Position numbers and translations under genes: made by a program. A stretch of 64,000 bases of DNA from contig CP141126.1 in assembly GCA_035236585.1 (NCBI GenBank), positions 7,701,001 to 7,765,000 on the forward strand, in the 5' to 3' direction. Positions 47,906 to 60,939 of the stretch are shown in pieces (position 1 is the first letter of the stretch; the number at the start of each line of letters is the position of its first letter). The notes beneath the pieces are model-generated. The model was not told the DNA's origin and did not search any database. It saw only the letters and a list, made by a program, of their open reading frames with translations. Source of the stretch: Warburgia ugandensis. Its lineage: Eukaryota; Streptophyta; Magnoliopsida; Canellales; Canellaceae.

Positions 47906-50009
47906 GCGGCAAAAGTTCTTTGCTTCTTTCCTTGGACATGCAAGTCAATAGAGTTATCCTCGAGCAAGGGAAAAATTGCTGAAAAGGATCATAGAAACAT
48001 CCCCATCTGGTGACCGTGAGTCCGACAGCATTGACGGTGGAGATTGATCTCTGAGCCAGAAAATATCTCATCCACGTAATTTGATCGAGCTAGACAAATT
48101 GGTCAAGGCCTGCCTGCGAGTTTGCTGACGACATTAAATCCTGCATTTCCCATGCTAATGGCACGGCAGAAAGTATCTCATCCACCTTTGGTGCCCGATT
48201 CTTGTCGGTCAATGTTTACAATTGTTTGGCCCGATAATGTGGCCCGCCATATCAACTGTCCAGATTCCACGTTCTATTTTTATTGGACTGGAGTACAATA
48301 AAAAACAAGACGAGATTAACGTGCTAATTTGACTACTCGCTTAATTAATCTGGTACTCACCATCATACCTTTGCTAAAGGCACAAAATATAATGGGTCCC
48401 ACCTTATCAACTCTCCGGATTACATGTTCGGCATAATGCCAAAATAAGACAAGATTAATGTGCTTAGAATTGACTACTCGCTTAACTAATTTGGTAGTCA
48501 ATATGATACTTATTGCCACAGGCACAAAAGCTTCCATCAATCTAGACCGTTGATCCGTTCACTATTCTAAATTTCTTACATACATTCGCTTCCCAGCCAG
48601 AATCCTACACGAATGGGAAACATCTGCTAGAGTTGCAATTGCCGAGCCCGCATTTCGCTAATCCTTAGATTAGTACTTGTTCCGATCTAATAAATGACTA
48701 CAACTACACCTCGATAAGATAGTCATATCCCGCAGCTATTTTTAGGTTTATGCACCTGAGAGTTGATGATCTACAAGATCAACGGTCTTGATTGCGCATG
48801 CATGTCTACATCTTGACGTTGCCTTTTTGCATATTCCGTCTGAGATTAATCCCTTGACAATTGGAATTAACGTATTAAATTGTAAAGACCTTAAAAAATT
48901 TGCGCGTGCAGATCGTGCAAGGCGTATACTCGTATTAAAAGGAGCCCGCGGGGCCCAAATTGAAACTGGTCGACATGATCTGATCCAGGTGGACCACACC
49001 GGCACCTTGGATAATGGGCGGCTGACATCATCCGATAGAGAAGATTTTGACAGTTTGAAGCATGTAAGCTGGGACCATCAGACGAGCGGCTGAGATTTAC
49101 CAGCCGCCTAGAAGAAGAATTCACTGGGCCTTGGAAAATTGCCGCACTGTGACGCCAGTGGCCCCGCTTCAAATATACTGTAGCTTCGTCAAGCAAATGA
49201 CGTCTCGCCACGTGGCAATCGGCGACCATGATTCATTATAGAATTGCTTTCTGGCTGTCACGAGTCTCACGCCTGGTTTTTCTTTTTGCTAGCCTTTTTG
49301 GCAAGGCATGTTTCATACCAAACCCGGGATAAAATAATCACCGAAAAATAAATTAATACATTTTATTTATCAAAAGCACATGGTGGTAACAGGCACAATT
49401 ATTCTTGTATTATAAAATAAAAAATTGTCTACTTTTCTTTAGGGCCAGGGACTCTCCAGTCGGATGAACTGAGTGCACAACTCTACAAGCCGGTTCGTAG
49501 CAGAACATAATTTGATACAAAGACTACAAGATCAAGCCAAAACATTGGACTCTCCAGTTGCTCCAGACTTAATTAATTATCTCCAATTATTGAGTATTGG
49601 ATCATCATAATGGAGCCCACCAGCTTGGTCGGCAATGGCTCCAGCCTCATTTCCTACACACTAACACTTCTCAACACTGCTGCTCGAGACATGAACCGCA
49701 GATAGATATGGCGGTGGTCCCTACCTTTGGTTGATCAATCTCGTTCGTTTGATTTTTCTGTAAATCACGTTTATTGGTTAATTGAGCGTCCCAAAATTAT
49801 GTTTCGGCAATTGAATTTTTATCGTTCCTTAATCTTGTGATAAAAAAGCACTGTTTTTAGATGCTAGGAATGTTCAATCGCGTTCTTCCATTAAGCTTCT
49901 ACGTATCAGAAGATGGAGAATCAGATGAACGGTCTGGATCAACCAAATCGAGAGCCCATGATGTAAATGTCAGGTGTTAACAATACTTGATTAGTTCAGC
50001 TTAAACTGC
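47906..50009. other. Intergenic DNA upstream of the invertase gene
   Basis: No gene was recognised. Opposite-strand frames at 48748-49229 overlap each other and have no family motif. An imperfect tandem duplication lies at 48239-48540 (separate entry). Distal control elements of the invertase gene could sit here, but no specific site can be named. Confidence 0.45.
48239..48540 (+). repeat. Imperfect tandem duplication, units of about 150 bp
   Basis: Unit 1 (48239-48391) and unit 2 (48392-48540) share in order CC.ATATCAACT/TTATCAACTCTCC, AAGACRAGATTAAYGTGCT, TTGACTACTCGCTTAA and GGCACAAAA. The copies differ by many substitutions and small indels, so the event is old. Confidence 0.75.
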
Positions 50010-50128
50010 TTCTTGGATATGCGTGTACGAAGCGGGTCCAGAAAATGGGTCTATTTTTACACCTTAACCCTATGACCTCAAGGTTACACAACGACAAATT
50101 TTACCACTGCACCAGGGCTCTCCTTCAT
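50010..50128 (-). mobile_element. Au-like SINE with internal deletion
   Basis: On the plus strand the tail GCGTGTACGAAGCGGGTCC is followed by ACCCTATGACCTCAAGGTTA and CACTGCACCAGGGCTCTCC. The central GGGCAGACC part is deleted. It is the SINE nearest to the invertase gene. Confidence 0.65.
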
Positions 50129-50479
50129 TACAAATGATTGACAAAAAATAAAAGATTAGAGCCACTAAAATTAGGAAGAAAATAGAAGTAGGATAAAAGG
50201 CAGCCATTCTTGAAACCTTATCCATTAAAGAAGCCTATTAAGTACTAAGTACGTATTAATTCACGTTATTCAAGGTAAATTTGTGCGGGAGTTTGAGGCA
50301 GAGAATATATCTGTGGAAAATTCAGCTGCCGGCTTGCTGCCGTCGGGTTTTGTCCTTTTGCCAGTGGACATAGCCGGTAACTACTGGGTTTTACCGGATA
50401 TTGCCGGTTGTTCTCGAACAGGCGTTCCGGTAGATGCATGAAACCGGGCGACCTACTTCGGCATCCACGTGCCTCTAAA

Positions 50480-51307
50480 TATTCACTTCTGCCGATCACT
50501 CTCTTCACTTCCTCTTCTTCTTCTTCCTTGTCTCTCGGACTCTCAACTCCGTTCGATTTCCGGAGGGAGTTACCGGATTCTTCCAAGGGAGCTGACTTTA
50601 CTATTATTCAAGGTCTCAGAGGTTCGGTTTTCCGTTCAAATCTCTCGAAAACTCTTCTTCTTCCTCTTTTTGTCGTTTTTCGTGCTAGATCCGGTCCCGT
50701 TCGTCAAATTAGCTGAAGCTGGAGCAGCTTTGTTTCATGATGAAGCGTTTGAGGAGTTGTTGTACTAAAATTTCATGTTGTCTAGGATGAAGTGCTTCGG
50801 TTTTGTGTTCGTTTTGGTCGGATCTTGATCTTCCACTTGCTAATTCTCTGTTTTCCCTGTTTATCTGGTTGAATCTGAAATTTTCCATTTCTTTATTTTA
50901 TAATGCGGTTTATCCATTATAAGTCCGGATTTATTTCTTGTCTGTAGCTCCTCCTTTGTGTTTGACTGTTTTCATGAGTTAATCTCTGTAACTCGATATA
51001 ATGAAAAAAATATTTCTTTTTTGCCTCCTCATGTATAGTTTTCCTCTAACTATTTTCCATTTAAGAAAAAAAAAAAAAAGGATATGATGAGTACAGTGCA
51101 AAGACGTCACCTTGCGGAGAAATAAAAAATAAAATAAAAAAAGAGAAAAGGCCAAAAAAAAAAAAAACAGCCTTTTTCTTGGATGTACGTTCGTATATTT
51201 TCTTTTGTATACGTTGATATACATTTTATTTGACCATAAACAGTTGGTTTTGCAGATTGATAAAACCTGTTAAGTCGCTACTGTATCACTCCAAAGAGTC
51301 GCGAGAT
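50480..51307 (+). promoter_or_regulatory. Probable invertase 5' leader with intron
   Basis: A pyrimidine-rich stretch (TCTTCTTCTTCC near 50512-50530) precedes a possible leader exon. A 5' UTR intron could run from a GT near 50613 to the CAG at 51253-51255, after which 52 bases lead to the start codon. The transcription start is not defined. CTAAATATT at 50474 is a weak TATA candidate. Confidence 0.35.
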
Positions 51308-54300
51308 ATGGATGGAGCTCGGGAGCCAGGCATTCGGAATGTAGATTCCAACTGCTCACTCTCCGAAGCCGACGACTATGATTTATCGCGGCTACTTGAT
51401 AAGCCAAGGCCACTCAAGATCGAGCGGAAGAGATCATTCGATGAAAGGTCTCTCAGTGAGCTATCAATCGGCTTCTCGCCTCGGTTATCCAACAGAACTG
51501 CGGAGAATCCCAGAGGTTTAGAGAACTATGACAATCTCTATTCTCCCGGAGGGCGTTCAGCTTTGGACACACCGGCGTCTTCGTCTCGTAACTCCTTCGA
51601 GCCGCATCCCATGGTTGCTGAGGCTTGGGAAGCACTGAGGAGGTCCTTGGTGTTTTTCCGGGGCCAACCGGTTGGGACTATTGCTGCTTATGACCATGCG
51701 ACAGAGGAAGTTCTTAATTATGACCAGGTATTGCAAGACTTCTCCTCTTTTGGGTATTTGATTATTAAGCATGCTTGTTTCCTAAGGGGGCTTCTTTATA
51801 CTAGTGCTTTTTTCCTTGGGATTCTATGTACTTTTGGATTAACATTGCCATCCATGTTGCTGATTGACTGAAAATGGATTTAGTTTCTTTCTGCTTCATC
51901 TTTTTCTCCCCTTCTTCTTGTGGAAGATTTTGAGTCCCCTTCTTCTGTTCTTCTACCATGAGTGCTCTTGTTGCTGGAACGATAATTTGCTAACTGTATT
52001 GACTATATCTGAGCCTAATATATGAGAGTTGATGATCTGTGATTATTTTCCACGTACCATTTTTGGGATATCCCAGTAACAAGTTTTGGGGTCAAGCTGG
52101 CAACTGTCAATCTCTGTGCGTTTTGGTAGTAATCTTTATGCTCCATTGAGTATGCTGGATTAGCAATTTATCTTTTCCGGGCCATCAAAAGCTGGGGCTT
52201 TGCTTTTCTACATATTCTTTATTGAAACTATTATCACAGGTTATGCTTTAACAACCAGATGGACTAGTGCATTCACTGGTTTCAGTGACCTTGTTATAGG
52301 AAGATTCTGCTAAGAGACGTTATGTTATACTAGACGAAGCTGGTTCTGATATATGATTTCTTTTTTATGCAGGTCTTTGTCCGTGACTTTGTACCGAGTG
52401 CTCTGGCTTTTCTAATGAATGGTGAGCCAGATATAGTTAAAAATTTTCTTTTGAAGACTCTCTACCTGCAAGGATGGGAGAAAAGAGTAGATCGTTTTAA
52501 GCTTGGAGAAGGAGCAATGCCTGCCAGTTTCAAAGTGCTTCACGATCCTATTAGGAAAACCGATACTTTAATTGCAGATTTCGGTGAGAGTGCAATTGGC
52601 CGTGTTGCTCCTGTTGACTCTGGATTCTGGTGGATTATTCTGCTTCGTGCCTACACCAAATCCACTGGAGATTTATCTCTGGCTGAAAGACCTGAAATTC
52701 AAAAGGGAATGAGGCTTATACTAACTTTATGTCTCTCAGAGGGATTTGACACATTCCCAACCTTGCTCTGTGCTGATGGATGCTCAATGATTGATAGAAG
52801 AATGGTACGATTTCATCAGTACCCTGCTTCAACATCACTCTGTTATCTCAACTCTGAAGTGGCTCTAGGGCATTAGAAGAACTTCCTCTGAATCATTTGC
52901 CTGTGAAATTCATCCCCACTTAATCCATCAGACTTTATTCTTTAATCATAAATTCAGTTATTAAATTAATAACCAAACCAAATATATAAGTGATATTTAA
53001 TTCAAATGCACTGGTTTTGTAGGAAAAACATGTGGTAGTTATTTTACAGTATCAAAGTACTTACATCATGGGAGAGAAGGAGCAATTTCATTTGATTCTT
53101 TGGTTTATTTTCAGTAACATTGGAGATAATGCATTTTAAAGTCCCTTTTTTTTATTGTTTCAAATATGCTAGTAATCTGACTTTGTCCTTCCTAAAAGGA
53201 AAGTTGATGTTCCCTGACTTGACTGAAAAGTCAGTATACCCAATTCTATGAATTGTTGATTCTATCTTGAGATGGGTGCATCTGTGCAGGCACCCTAGCG
53301 TATTATTAAATGCTAATGGTTTGGGTTTCCTTGCCTTGGTCACCATCAAATTTCTTTTCATTCTCAAACTGAAGTGGCCTATAGCTGCTCTGGAATTAAT
53401 ATAAGTGAATTTGGAATATGAATGTTAGAGTGGGTCTAATTTGGCAAGAGACAAATTTGTAATATGTTGGCACTAATGCATACATTCATGTGGGAAAGAG
53501 TTTGATAGAATGAAACGAGTAGAGGGAGTGGGTCTCAATAAAGCAGATCGCCCAGATAAATTTGTTAAATGATGTGCTAAGCATACTATATGATACTATA
53601 AACGACAGTTTGGGACTTGGGAAACTGTGAGAATCATCCACAGAATTCCAACTAGCACCCCCAAGTCTTTTATTTGTAACCCACTATCTTCTTTTCTTAT
53701 TGATGTTGTTGTCAGCAGTTACCAGTGTGTAAAATCCTGAGCTTGTTTTCCTGTTATTCAACCATCACAAATAAGATGGAAAGGAAGGAGAGAGGAGACT
53801 TCAGCTGTTGGTTAATAATTTCTAAAAACCATTTCCTAGTTTTCCAGTTATTTGAGCATCACAGATAAGGTGGAAAAAAGGAAAAAGGAGATATAAGCCT
53901 TCTAAATTGTCTTTTGTGTTTTCTTTTCTGTAGCGTGCTAAAACTTTCAACTAAGTTTTGATTATTTTTGGTTGGCTATTTGTGTCTGGGTTTTAGTATG
54001 AAACCTAATCTACTAAATTTTCTTGATGCAGAAAGAAACTAAACCCTCCTTATTTCTTTCATTGTTTTTATTTGCAGTTGAAATCCCTTGCTTTGTATCC
54101 TTTGCTTCAGGAAAACATTTCTTTTGGTTTTCTTTTTGGAAGAACTTAATCAAAATATATTGGTAAATATTGTAATGCTAACCAAAACATGATAGTTGCA
54201 TTTGTTAATGTTACTTCTTACTGAAGTTATTTCTCAAGTAAATTACGTTCATATTTCAAGTGAATTATCAGTGTGTTCTTCCTATTGGATTTGGTTTGGT

Positions 54301-57300
54301 TTTGCATCATTTACTTGGCAGTCTGCTTCAATTGTTTCTTCTATCTTTAATTATATGAGCAGCACTCCCACTACAAAGATTTTGCACCCAAAGCAGAGAA
54401 TCTCATCAAGAAGAGAAAGTTTCCCTCTTTAAAGCAGATAGCCTACACCTGAATCTGGATTGACCTTTCCTACATACTTGAATATCCCCAGGATGGGAAA
54501 AATTGGGATTGGACTGGGGGTTCCTATAAGGTTTAACTATAGGTTAACAAGCTTAATTGATAGCCTTATCCAACCATATAGTAATAGATGGAGTTTAGTC
54601 TGGCCATGTACCACTAATATTACTTGTCCTTTGACCTTCTATGTTGATTGGTAATCCATAGTTAAATACACATTTTGGGTTCATAGATGACAAAAGTTTC
54701 TATTCTGGCTTGTGGTGAAGATTTTACTGAGGTCGCTTCCAATTGGAACAGTTATATAAGTTCTTTCAGAACACCTTGGATGACCAGTTTCATGACTCCC
54801 TTTTCCTATAGTTGTTCCTGTTCGAAGAATCACAGTTTAACTGGTTTACTGTGTCTGAGCAAATAACTTCTAAATAGTGCTCTATAGGATTCCATTTGCT
54901 CTAGTATCTACAAGGTAATTGGGAATTTAAGATTCTTTTGCTGGATAGAATTCCATCCTTCAATTGGGTGACTGGAGGTCCTAGATTCTTTTGCTGGTGC
55001 TAACAACCACTAAGCTTGTGTAGGATGAATATCAACTACAAAGGCAGGATCCTTTTGAAGCTTCATCCTTCTGTATTTGAGATTAATTTGGTGTTATCAT
55101 ATTTCAATTCCACTTTGGAGGATTAAGGTGCTGGTGCTTAGGAGAATTGTAGCAGTATTTGGTCCATTTTTCCTTTTGTAGTGGCATCAGTTATTTGGAA
55201 GGAAGGAACCTTAGGAGCTCTGCGGTGGATTTCCATGATGTCAAGTTGGGATGGACGTATGTTTATCTATAACATGACGTAAGTAGCAAAGGCTCTTTCT
55301 TACCTAATCAATTTAAGGACTCAAATGAGGCTAATTAGTAGCCCTTCTCTCTGTTTTTGTCTTTTGTGAGCATTTTGATGAAAATCTTTCTGGAGGGTGA
55401 TAAGCATCAACTCAGGCATTGGAACCTTTTGGCTCTCCAATGTGCTACAGGATACCATCTGATTCCCTTGCTGACTGTGGAATGAGTTCTTACAAGTTGC
55501 ATGGTGTTCTGCTTCTCACAGTAGTTATTAGTTATTTAAACAGGCTCCTAAATATACAAAATTGCTCAAGAATCTTGACTGTAGAACCTGATGGACCCTT
55601 AACAGTTTGCATCAGCAGTGTCAAAGTTTGCATGTTCAAGTGGTTTTATATCCAGGGGATTCAGGAAGCTTGCTGGATCATTGCAGGAGGAGCTTCCGTG
55701 GAGAACTCTCTTTTTATGTTTTGCAATTTCTCTTCTAACTGCCAAAGACCTTGAAGTCTATTATTTCAGTGAATGGCCTTTGCCATAATAAAGTTATTCC
55801 ATAGTCATATCTAAATTTCCTTCAAAAATACTACAAGTCCTTCAAATTCTTGACTGTAGTAGAGTATGACAATCCTTCAAAGTTTGGATGAGGCAGTCTC
55901 CAGTCTTTTTGTTCTGGGGTTTTATATTAATGTGCTGCCCGAAGTCCAACCTAAGGGAGCGCCTAAAGTTGTTCCAAAAGTGCCACTCATATAGAGGGTT
56001 TTGAGGGATTGTAGTTGGATCAAAGAAAGATCTGACATGATGGACTTGAGCCAAAGTGGAAACAAAAGGTGACACAGAATCTGACAAAGAAAGTTCATTT
56101 TTGTTTTGTCCAAGTTGCAGATATGCCACTGTCTTGGGTTAGTCGGATGGAGGCAGATTTTTTCTTTTTCCCTCTACACAGCAGTTTGCAAATACCAGTT
56201 ACCTCATATGTTTCTGAACAAGTGTAACTAAAATCTCAATCGGTTCAAGGGACAAGGAAAATAATAGGGGGCTGCAGCATGGGACCAGCAGTAAAACAAA
56301 AGGCATCGGTATTTTCTTTTACACTTTTCTGGTGTTCCGTAGGTATTAGACATGTTAATATTGAGAACAGAGATAATTATTTTGATCAATTTTTACACTT
56401 TGAGGAACCTGAAAGACTGGCAATAATGATATGCTTGGAAAATTGACGCTTGTAGTTTATATGCAAGTAATTGTCTGCATAGAGAATTTAACAATGGGAA
56501 TTATGAAAAGACAAAATGATTATGTTGAACTTGTTGATCAAGTGTGTCTTACATCTGTGAGAAATAATCCAAGTATTTCTTCTCTTTCTATATATTCTCT
56601 CAAATTTTAATCCATGTTTTCAGTTATTTAATTACCAACCCCTAATCGGGATAAGGTCTTGATGATGATGATTTTTAGTTAATTCTAACAATTTCTTTTT
56701 CAGAAAAAGTAAAGAAAAAAGAAAAGAAAAGAAAAGAAAAGATGATTGACAGCTTGAGAAATAAATACTACCACTTACATGTTTCTGTTGTCAAACTCAT
56801 TTTACAGGGTATTTATGGCTATCCTATTGAAATTCAAGCTCTCTTCTTCATGGCACTGAGATGTGCTTTGTCATTGCTGAAACATGATACTGAAGGGAAA
56901 GAATTTATAGAGAGAATTGTGAAACGCTTACATGCCTTAAGTTATCACATGCGAAGTTACTTCTGGCTTGACTTCCACCAGCTAAATGATATATATCGTT
57001 ATAAGACGGAGGAGTATTCTCATACAGCAGTTAACAAGTTTAATGTTATTCCCGATTCAATACCTGATTGGGTATTTGAATTTATGCCAACACGTGGTGG
57101 CTATTTCATTGGAAATGTCAGTCCTGCAAGAATGGACTTCCGATGGTTTTGTCTAGGTAACTGTGTTGCAATTTTATCTTCTCTTGCCACCCCAGAGCAA
57201 TCTGCGGCTATAATGGATCTTATTGAATCGCGCTGGGAAGAGCTGGTTGGAGAAATGCCTTTAAAGATATGTTACCCAGCAATAGAAAGCCATGAGTGGC

Positions 57301-58516
57301 GGATTGTAACAGGCTGCGACCCCAAAAATACCAGATGGAGCTACCACAATGGTGGGTCATGGCCAGGTTTGTCCATCTGACTTATAACTTGATACTGATG
57401 CTTCTTTTTCCTGATTGTGGGTAGGGTGTAATTTCAGTTTTCTTATAAAATTTTGTGTGAAGAAGTAGATATTATCCACAAAGAGGCCGCTAATTTTCAG
57501 TATGAAAATCAGTGACTTCTGTTTTCTTCCTTTGGGAGGAACATGGTCTTTAGTCTCCAGTTAGTGAATAATTTGTACCCTATCATGTCATGTGGGGGCC
57601 ACCAATTCACCATCTGAAGAATGAGGACCACCTACCGTCCACCTTGCTTAAGAAGAGCTAAAGCCATGATTGGTCACAGTTGCTTCAGGTATGGTTATAA
57701 TAAGAGGCTGTGAAACAATGTGGATCGCTTTGGAGCAGTTGGGTTCTTTTACTTCCCTCATTGACTATTCGGTTAGCCATGGAAATGCGAAAGCGTAAAC
57801 TTGGAGAATGGACGTTCACATGCACCTCCTGCTAATTAATTGATAGCTTAGTTTTAGATTCTTCATTTCCCAAATGTGACTAAATGGTCTGAGACCACCC
57901 CTGTTGCCAGCACACCAAATTGACCTGGTCAGATGACCATATCCCCTTGGCAAAATCTTATCTTCAGTGTGGAGTAAATTGTTGTCAGATTAGCTGCTTG
58001 ATCGTACCAGTGAAACTCGTGCTCCACTACAACATCTGGAAAGAACAATTCAAATTGTTCTTGTTCTGCAAGTTGTTGCGGGACTTAAATGAATCCATAA
58101 CTACACGGGGAGTCATTAGTGCAAGTGGTCATTTGGAATATGTTGCCATTTCCTTTTAAGTTTGGTAGTTGTTTAGCAGATGTATTTAGCTTTTGCAATC
58201 TTTCTGTTCTGTTTCTCCAGTGCTCTTGTGGCTGCTGATTGCTGCCTGCATCAAGACGGGGCGACCACAGACTGCCAGACGGGCTATTGAGCTTACAGAA
58301 AGCCGGTTATTGAAGGACAACTGGCCGGAATACTACGATGGGAAATTGGGAAGATACATTGGGAAACAGGCGAGGAAGCCCCAAACGTGGTCGATTGCAG
58401 GTTATTTGGTGGCAAAGATGATGCTTGAAGATCCATCCCATTTGGGAATGATCTCATTGGAGGAAGATAAGCAGATGAAGCCCCTCGTCAAGAGATCAGC
58501 ATCTTGGACTTGCTGA
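51308..58516 (+). CDS. CINV: Alkaline/neutral invertase (GH100), cytosolic type
   Basis: The enzyme hydrolyses sucrose to glucose and fructose at near-neutral pH, in the cytosol for this clade. Four exons: 51308-51727, 52373-52804, 56808-57366, 58221-58516. All junctions are GT-AG in phases 0, 0 and 1, giving 568 residues. CINV1/2 of Arabidopsis are slightly shorter. The start ATG gives [12 protein letters not shown], then [20 protein letters not shown], matching the family N-terminus; no transit peptide is seen. [19 protein letters not shown] holds the probable acid Asp (residue 222). The [15 protein letters not shown] block near 444-458 holds the candidate Glu, and [10 protein letters not shown] follows. 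The C-terminus KRSASWTC resembles the phosphoserine/14-3-3 site of CINV1. Four exons suit the beta (cytosolic) clade. No breaks are present; the gene looks functional. Which CINV paralogue it is cannot be told. Confidence 0.95.
56630..56675 (+). mobile_element. LINE tail fragment in invertase intron
   Basis: ACCAACCCCTAATCGGGATA, then AGGTCTTGATGATGATGA. This is the last ~45 bases of the LINE family seen at 3495 and 62190. It sits just before the AAAAG repeat and about 130 bp before the exon 3 acceptor. Confidence 0.65.
56711..56740 (+). repeat. AAAAG microsatellite
   Basis: About five AAAAG units follow an AAAGTAAAGAAAAAAG lead. They lie in the invertase intron close to the acceptor of exon 3. 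Confidence 0.85.
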
Positions 58517-58830
58517 TAGAGAAAAATGGAAAATTGTTGTTTTTTTTTCAGGTTTTTAGATAGGTTCTGGGTGTTTTTGGATTGTTCTACACGGCTGGGG
58601 GATGATTGGGGTAGCCACAGAGAGGGCGAATTTGTTGCTGTACAATATATCATATCATCGGGCGGTGGAATGGCATCTCGCTTTTCAAATAAAAAGAGAA
58701 CCATTTCACAATATGTCGTGGACCTTCTGTTATTTTTCTATGGAAATAGACATTCGGTTTGGTGTGCCGTTATCATTTTCGTATTTCATTTTTGATGATT
58801 ATGAATGAAAGTGGTGTTCTAGTTTCCTTG
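58517..58830 (+). other. Invertase 3' UTR and flank
   Basis: The stretch after the stop codon is T-rich and carries AATAAAAAG near 58688 and AATGAAAG near 58803 as possible polyadenylation signals. Small frames here are not genes. Confidence 0.45.
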
Positions 58831-59065
58831 ACAATGGCTCTCAAGGGTTGGGCAGGCCACCACCGATCTCCAACAGTCTGGTCTTGCCAATAACAAGCGA
58901 TGGTAGCCATATGAACGTCAGATCAATCGTAGGTAGGGCCTCTATGTTTAAGTAGGTGAAGTTCCCTACATTGTCCTGCGGTCGCTCCCGATAGTTCCAA
59001 TACAGAACTACGGTTGAGAACGGCAAACCTTTGAGAACCATTGACGAAACAAGATAAAAAGGTCA

Positions 59066-59227
59066 GACCGATGCTGGCAAGTATGCAGGATTAGGAAAGA
59101 GGCTGGATCATAAAGGTCTATGGTAAGTAGACTTATTTTGCATTTTTATAAAAACGGCTGTTTTCACGCCTTACTCATGACTTGAAGGTCACATGATGAC
59201 AACTCTATTGTTAAATCAAAGCTCTGT
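59066..59227 (-). mobile_element. Au-like SINE
   Basis: This inverted copy contains GAAAGAGGCTGGATCATAAA, GGCTGTTTTCACGCCTTAC and ACTTGAAGGTCACATGATGA on the plus strand. Both ends are eroded. Confidence 0.6.
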
Positions 59228-60939
59228 CTCACTAATGAAAACAAAATACCCTCTATTTCTTTGTTAGTAATCTGTCATCCATTTTACCATTCAAGGAAAC
59301 AAACAGCACCTAGAATTCATCTAATGGTTGAGATTTTTAGTGCATCGCCCACACTAAGCTACAAAACAACAGTTCAACTATTTGGATCACCGGAATCAGG
59401 GTTTCACTTGTAAGAAAGGCATAATCTTGTGGCAATCGTGCCTGTATTATATAATTTATCAGGGAGAAATGCTGTGCCGATCGAGTTTCTGGACTGACCC
59501 ATGTACCAACCTAACTAAGCTTCACTTCCAGATGATCTGGCCTATCAATCTTGTTTGGCCTTTCTTAGAATGTTTAGGCATCAAAATGATTTTATGAATT
59601 CTAATGTCTAAGCAATTCAAAGGAGGTGAAACGAGATAGAAGAGGTCTGATCATCCAAAAGATGGGTCGGGGAGTTAGTCTGAAAGGCATTTCTCCTTAT
59701 CCAGATCTATTGGACGGGTCGTAGTCTACCTGGCAAATGATGACGGAGTATTCCACGTTGCAGGCACTCTAGGCAGGGAACTTCCTCGACACTGGCCATC
59801 CATCGGAAATCGCCAGTGTGAGACCCCTTTCACGCGTTCTTTCCTTGCTCACCATGATGATAACACTTCATGCAGCTCCTTTCTCCCAACCCTCCGAAAG
59901 CACACTCTCCATCTCTTTCTTGCAATAATCATCAAAAACCATTATATCCCACAATTTCTTCTCAAACTCTCTCCCGAGTCACCATTTCTATCAAAACAGG
60001 CTTCCCCTTCCAATGTCTCCTTCCTTCAGAACAGAGAGAGAGAGAGAGAGAGAGAGTTCCACAGCATCCATTCGACGAGATTTTTGGAACAAGGCCTATC
60101 TACGACAGGACTATGAAAATGAATGGTTCGGACCAACTGTATTCTTATCCGTCGGGGCCATATACTAAACAAAACACTGCTGAGTACCATATAGTATTGT
60201 GTGTGTGGCTGAGAGAGAGAGAGAGAGAGAGAGGATGATCGGAAGGGTTGAATCGCAGCGGTTATAAGAACAGCAGAAGCTAGCTCAAATAAATAGGCTG
60301 TCTCCGTTGCATGACTGAGTAAAATTTTGTGGACGACGGTAAGCGGGAGTACGCTAACACTTCAATCTAGGAATGAACGGGATCCTAGCAATATCCAAGT
60401 GACAAATTTATTTATATAGAATTCTTCCTCTCTCAATAGACTTAACTCACCTGATACGGTACAGTGCAATATAAGACGATGGAATGCAATGGGAAAATGT
60501 ACACCCAATGAATTATTTGATCCTTCTTGATGTAATGCAGCCAGATGAAGAAGACTAGTGCCTACTAAAATAAGAGGGAATAAATGATGGAGACTAAAAG
60601 AAGATTTAAGGTGGCATTATCCACGAAGAAATCACGCCAAAGCCAAGTCACTATGGTAACTCCTACTATAGGTATGGTGCTAGCTAGTGCGTCCAGATAA
60701 AGATTAGCAACAAGAGAAGGTGATAAAGATTTGTTTAAACTTGCAAAAATAAGAAAACAAAAAAGTAAGGACTTAAGCCACATTTAAGTTTACTAAAAGT
60801 GACGATCAAATGGTACTATTTAAAAGATAAAGGACCAAATAAAGGTAAAATATTACTTTCAAAATTTGCTAAACGATAATTACCTTAAGAATACAGGGAT
60901 TGAAAATACTATAAGCCCAAATAACATTGGACATTATAT
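59228..60939. other. Intergenic stretch with GA microsatellites
   Basis: GA runs lie at 60030-60054 and 60211-60232. A plus frame of 122 codons (59870-60238) starts in a Pro/Ser/His-rich piece and crosses both GA runs as Arg-Glu repeats. It has no known domain and is not called as a gene. It could instead be the leader of an unrecognised transcript. Confidence 0.4.

Larger units (their letters stand above)
52805..56807 (+). other. Large third intron region of the invertase gene
   Basis: This is the intron between coding exons 2 and 3, 4.0 kb long, with GTACGA donor and TTTACAG acceptor. It holds a LINE tail fragment (56630-56675), an AAAAG microsatellite (56711-56740) and an old imperfect duplication of about 94 bp near 53750-53895. 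Open frames inside it, such as 54196-54654 and 55419-55754, show no family motif. Confidence 0.85.
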
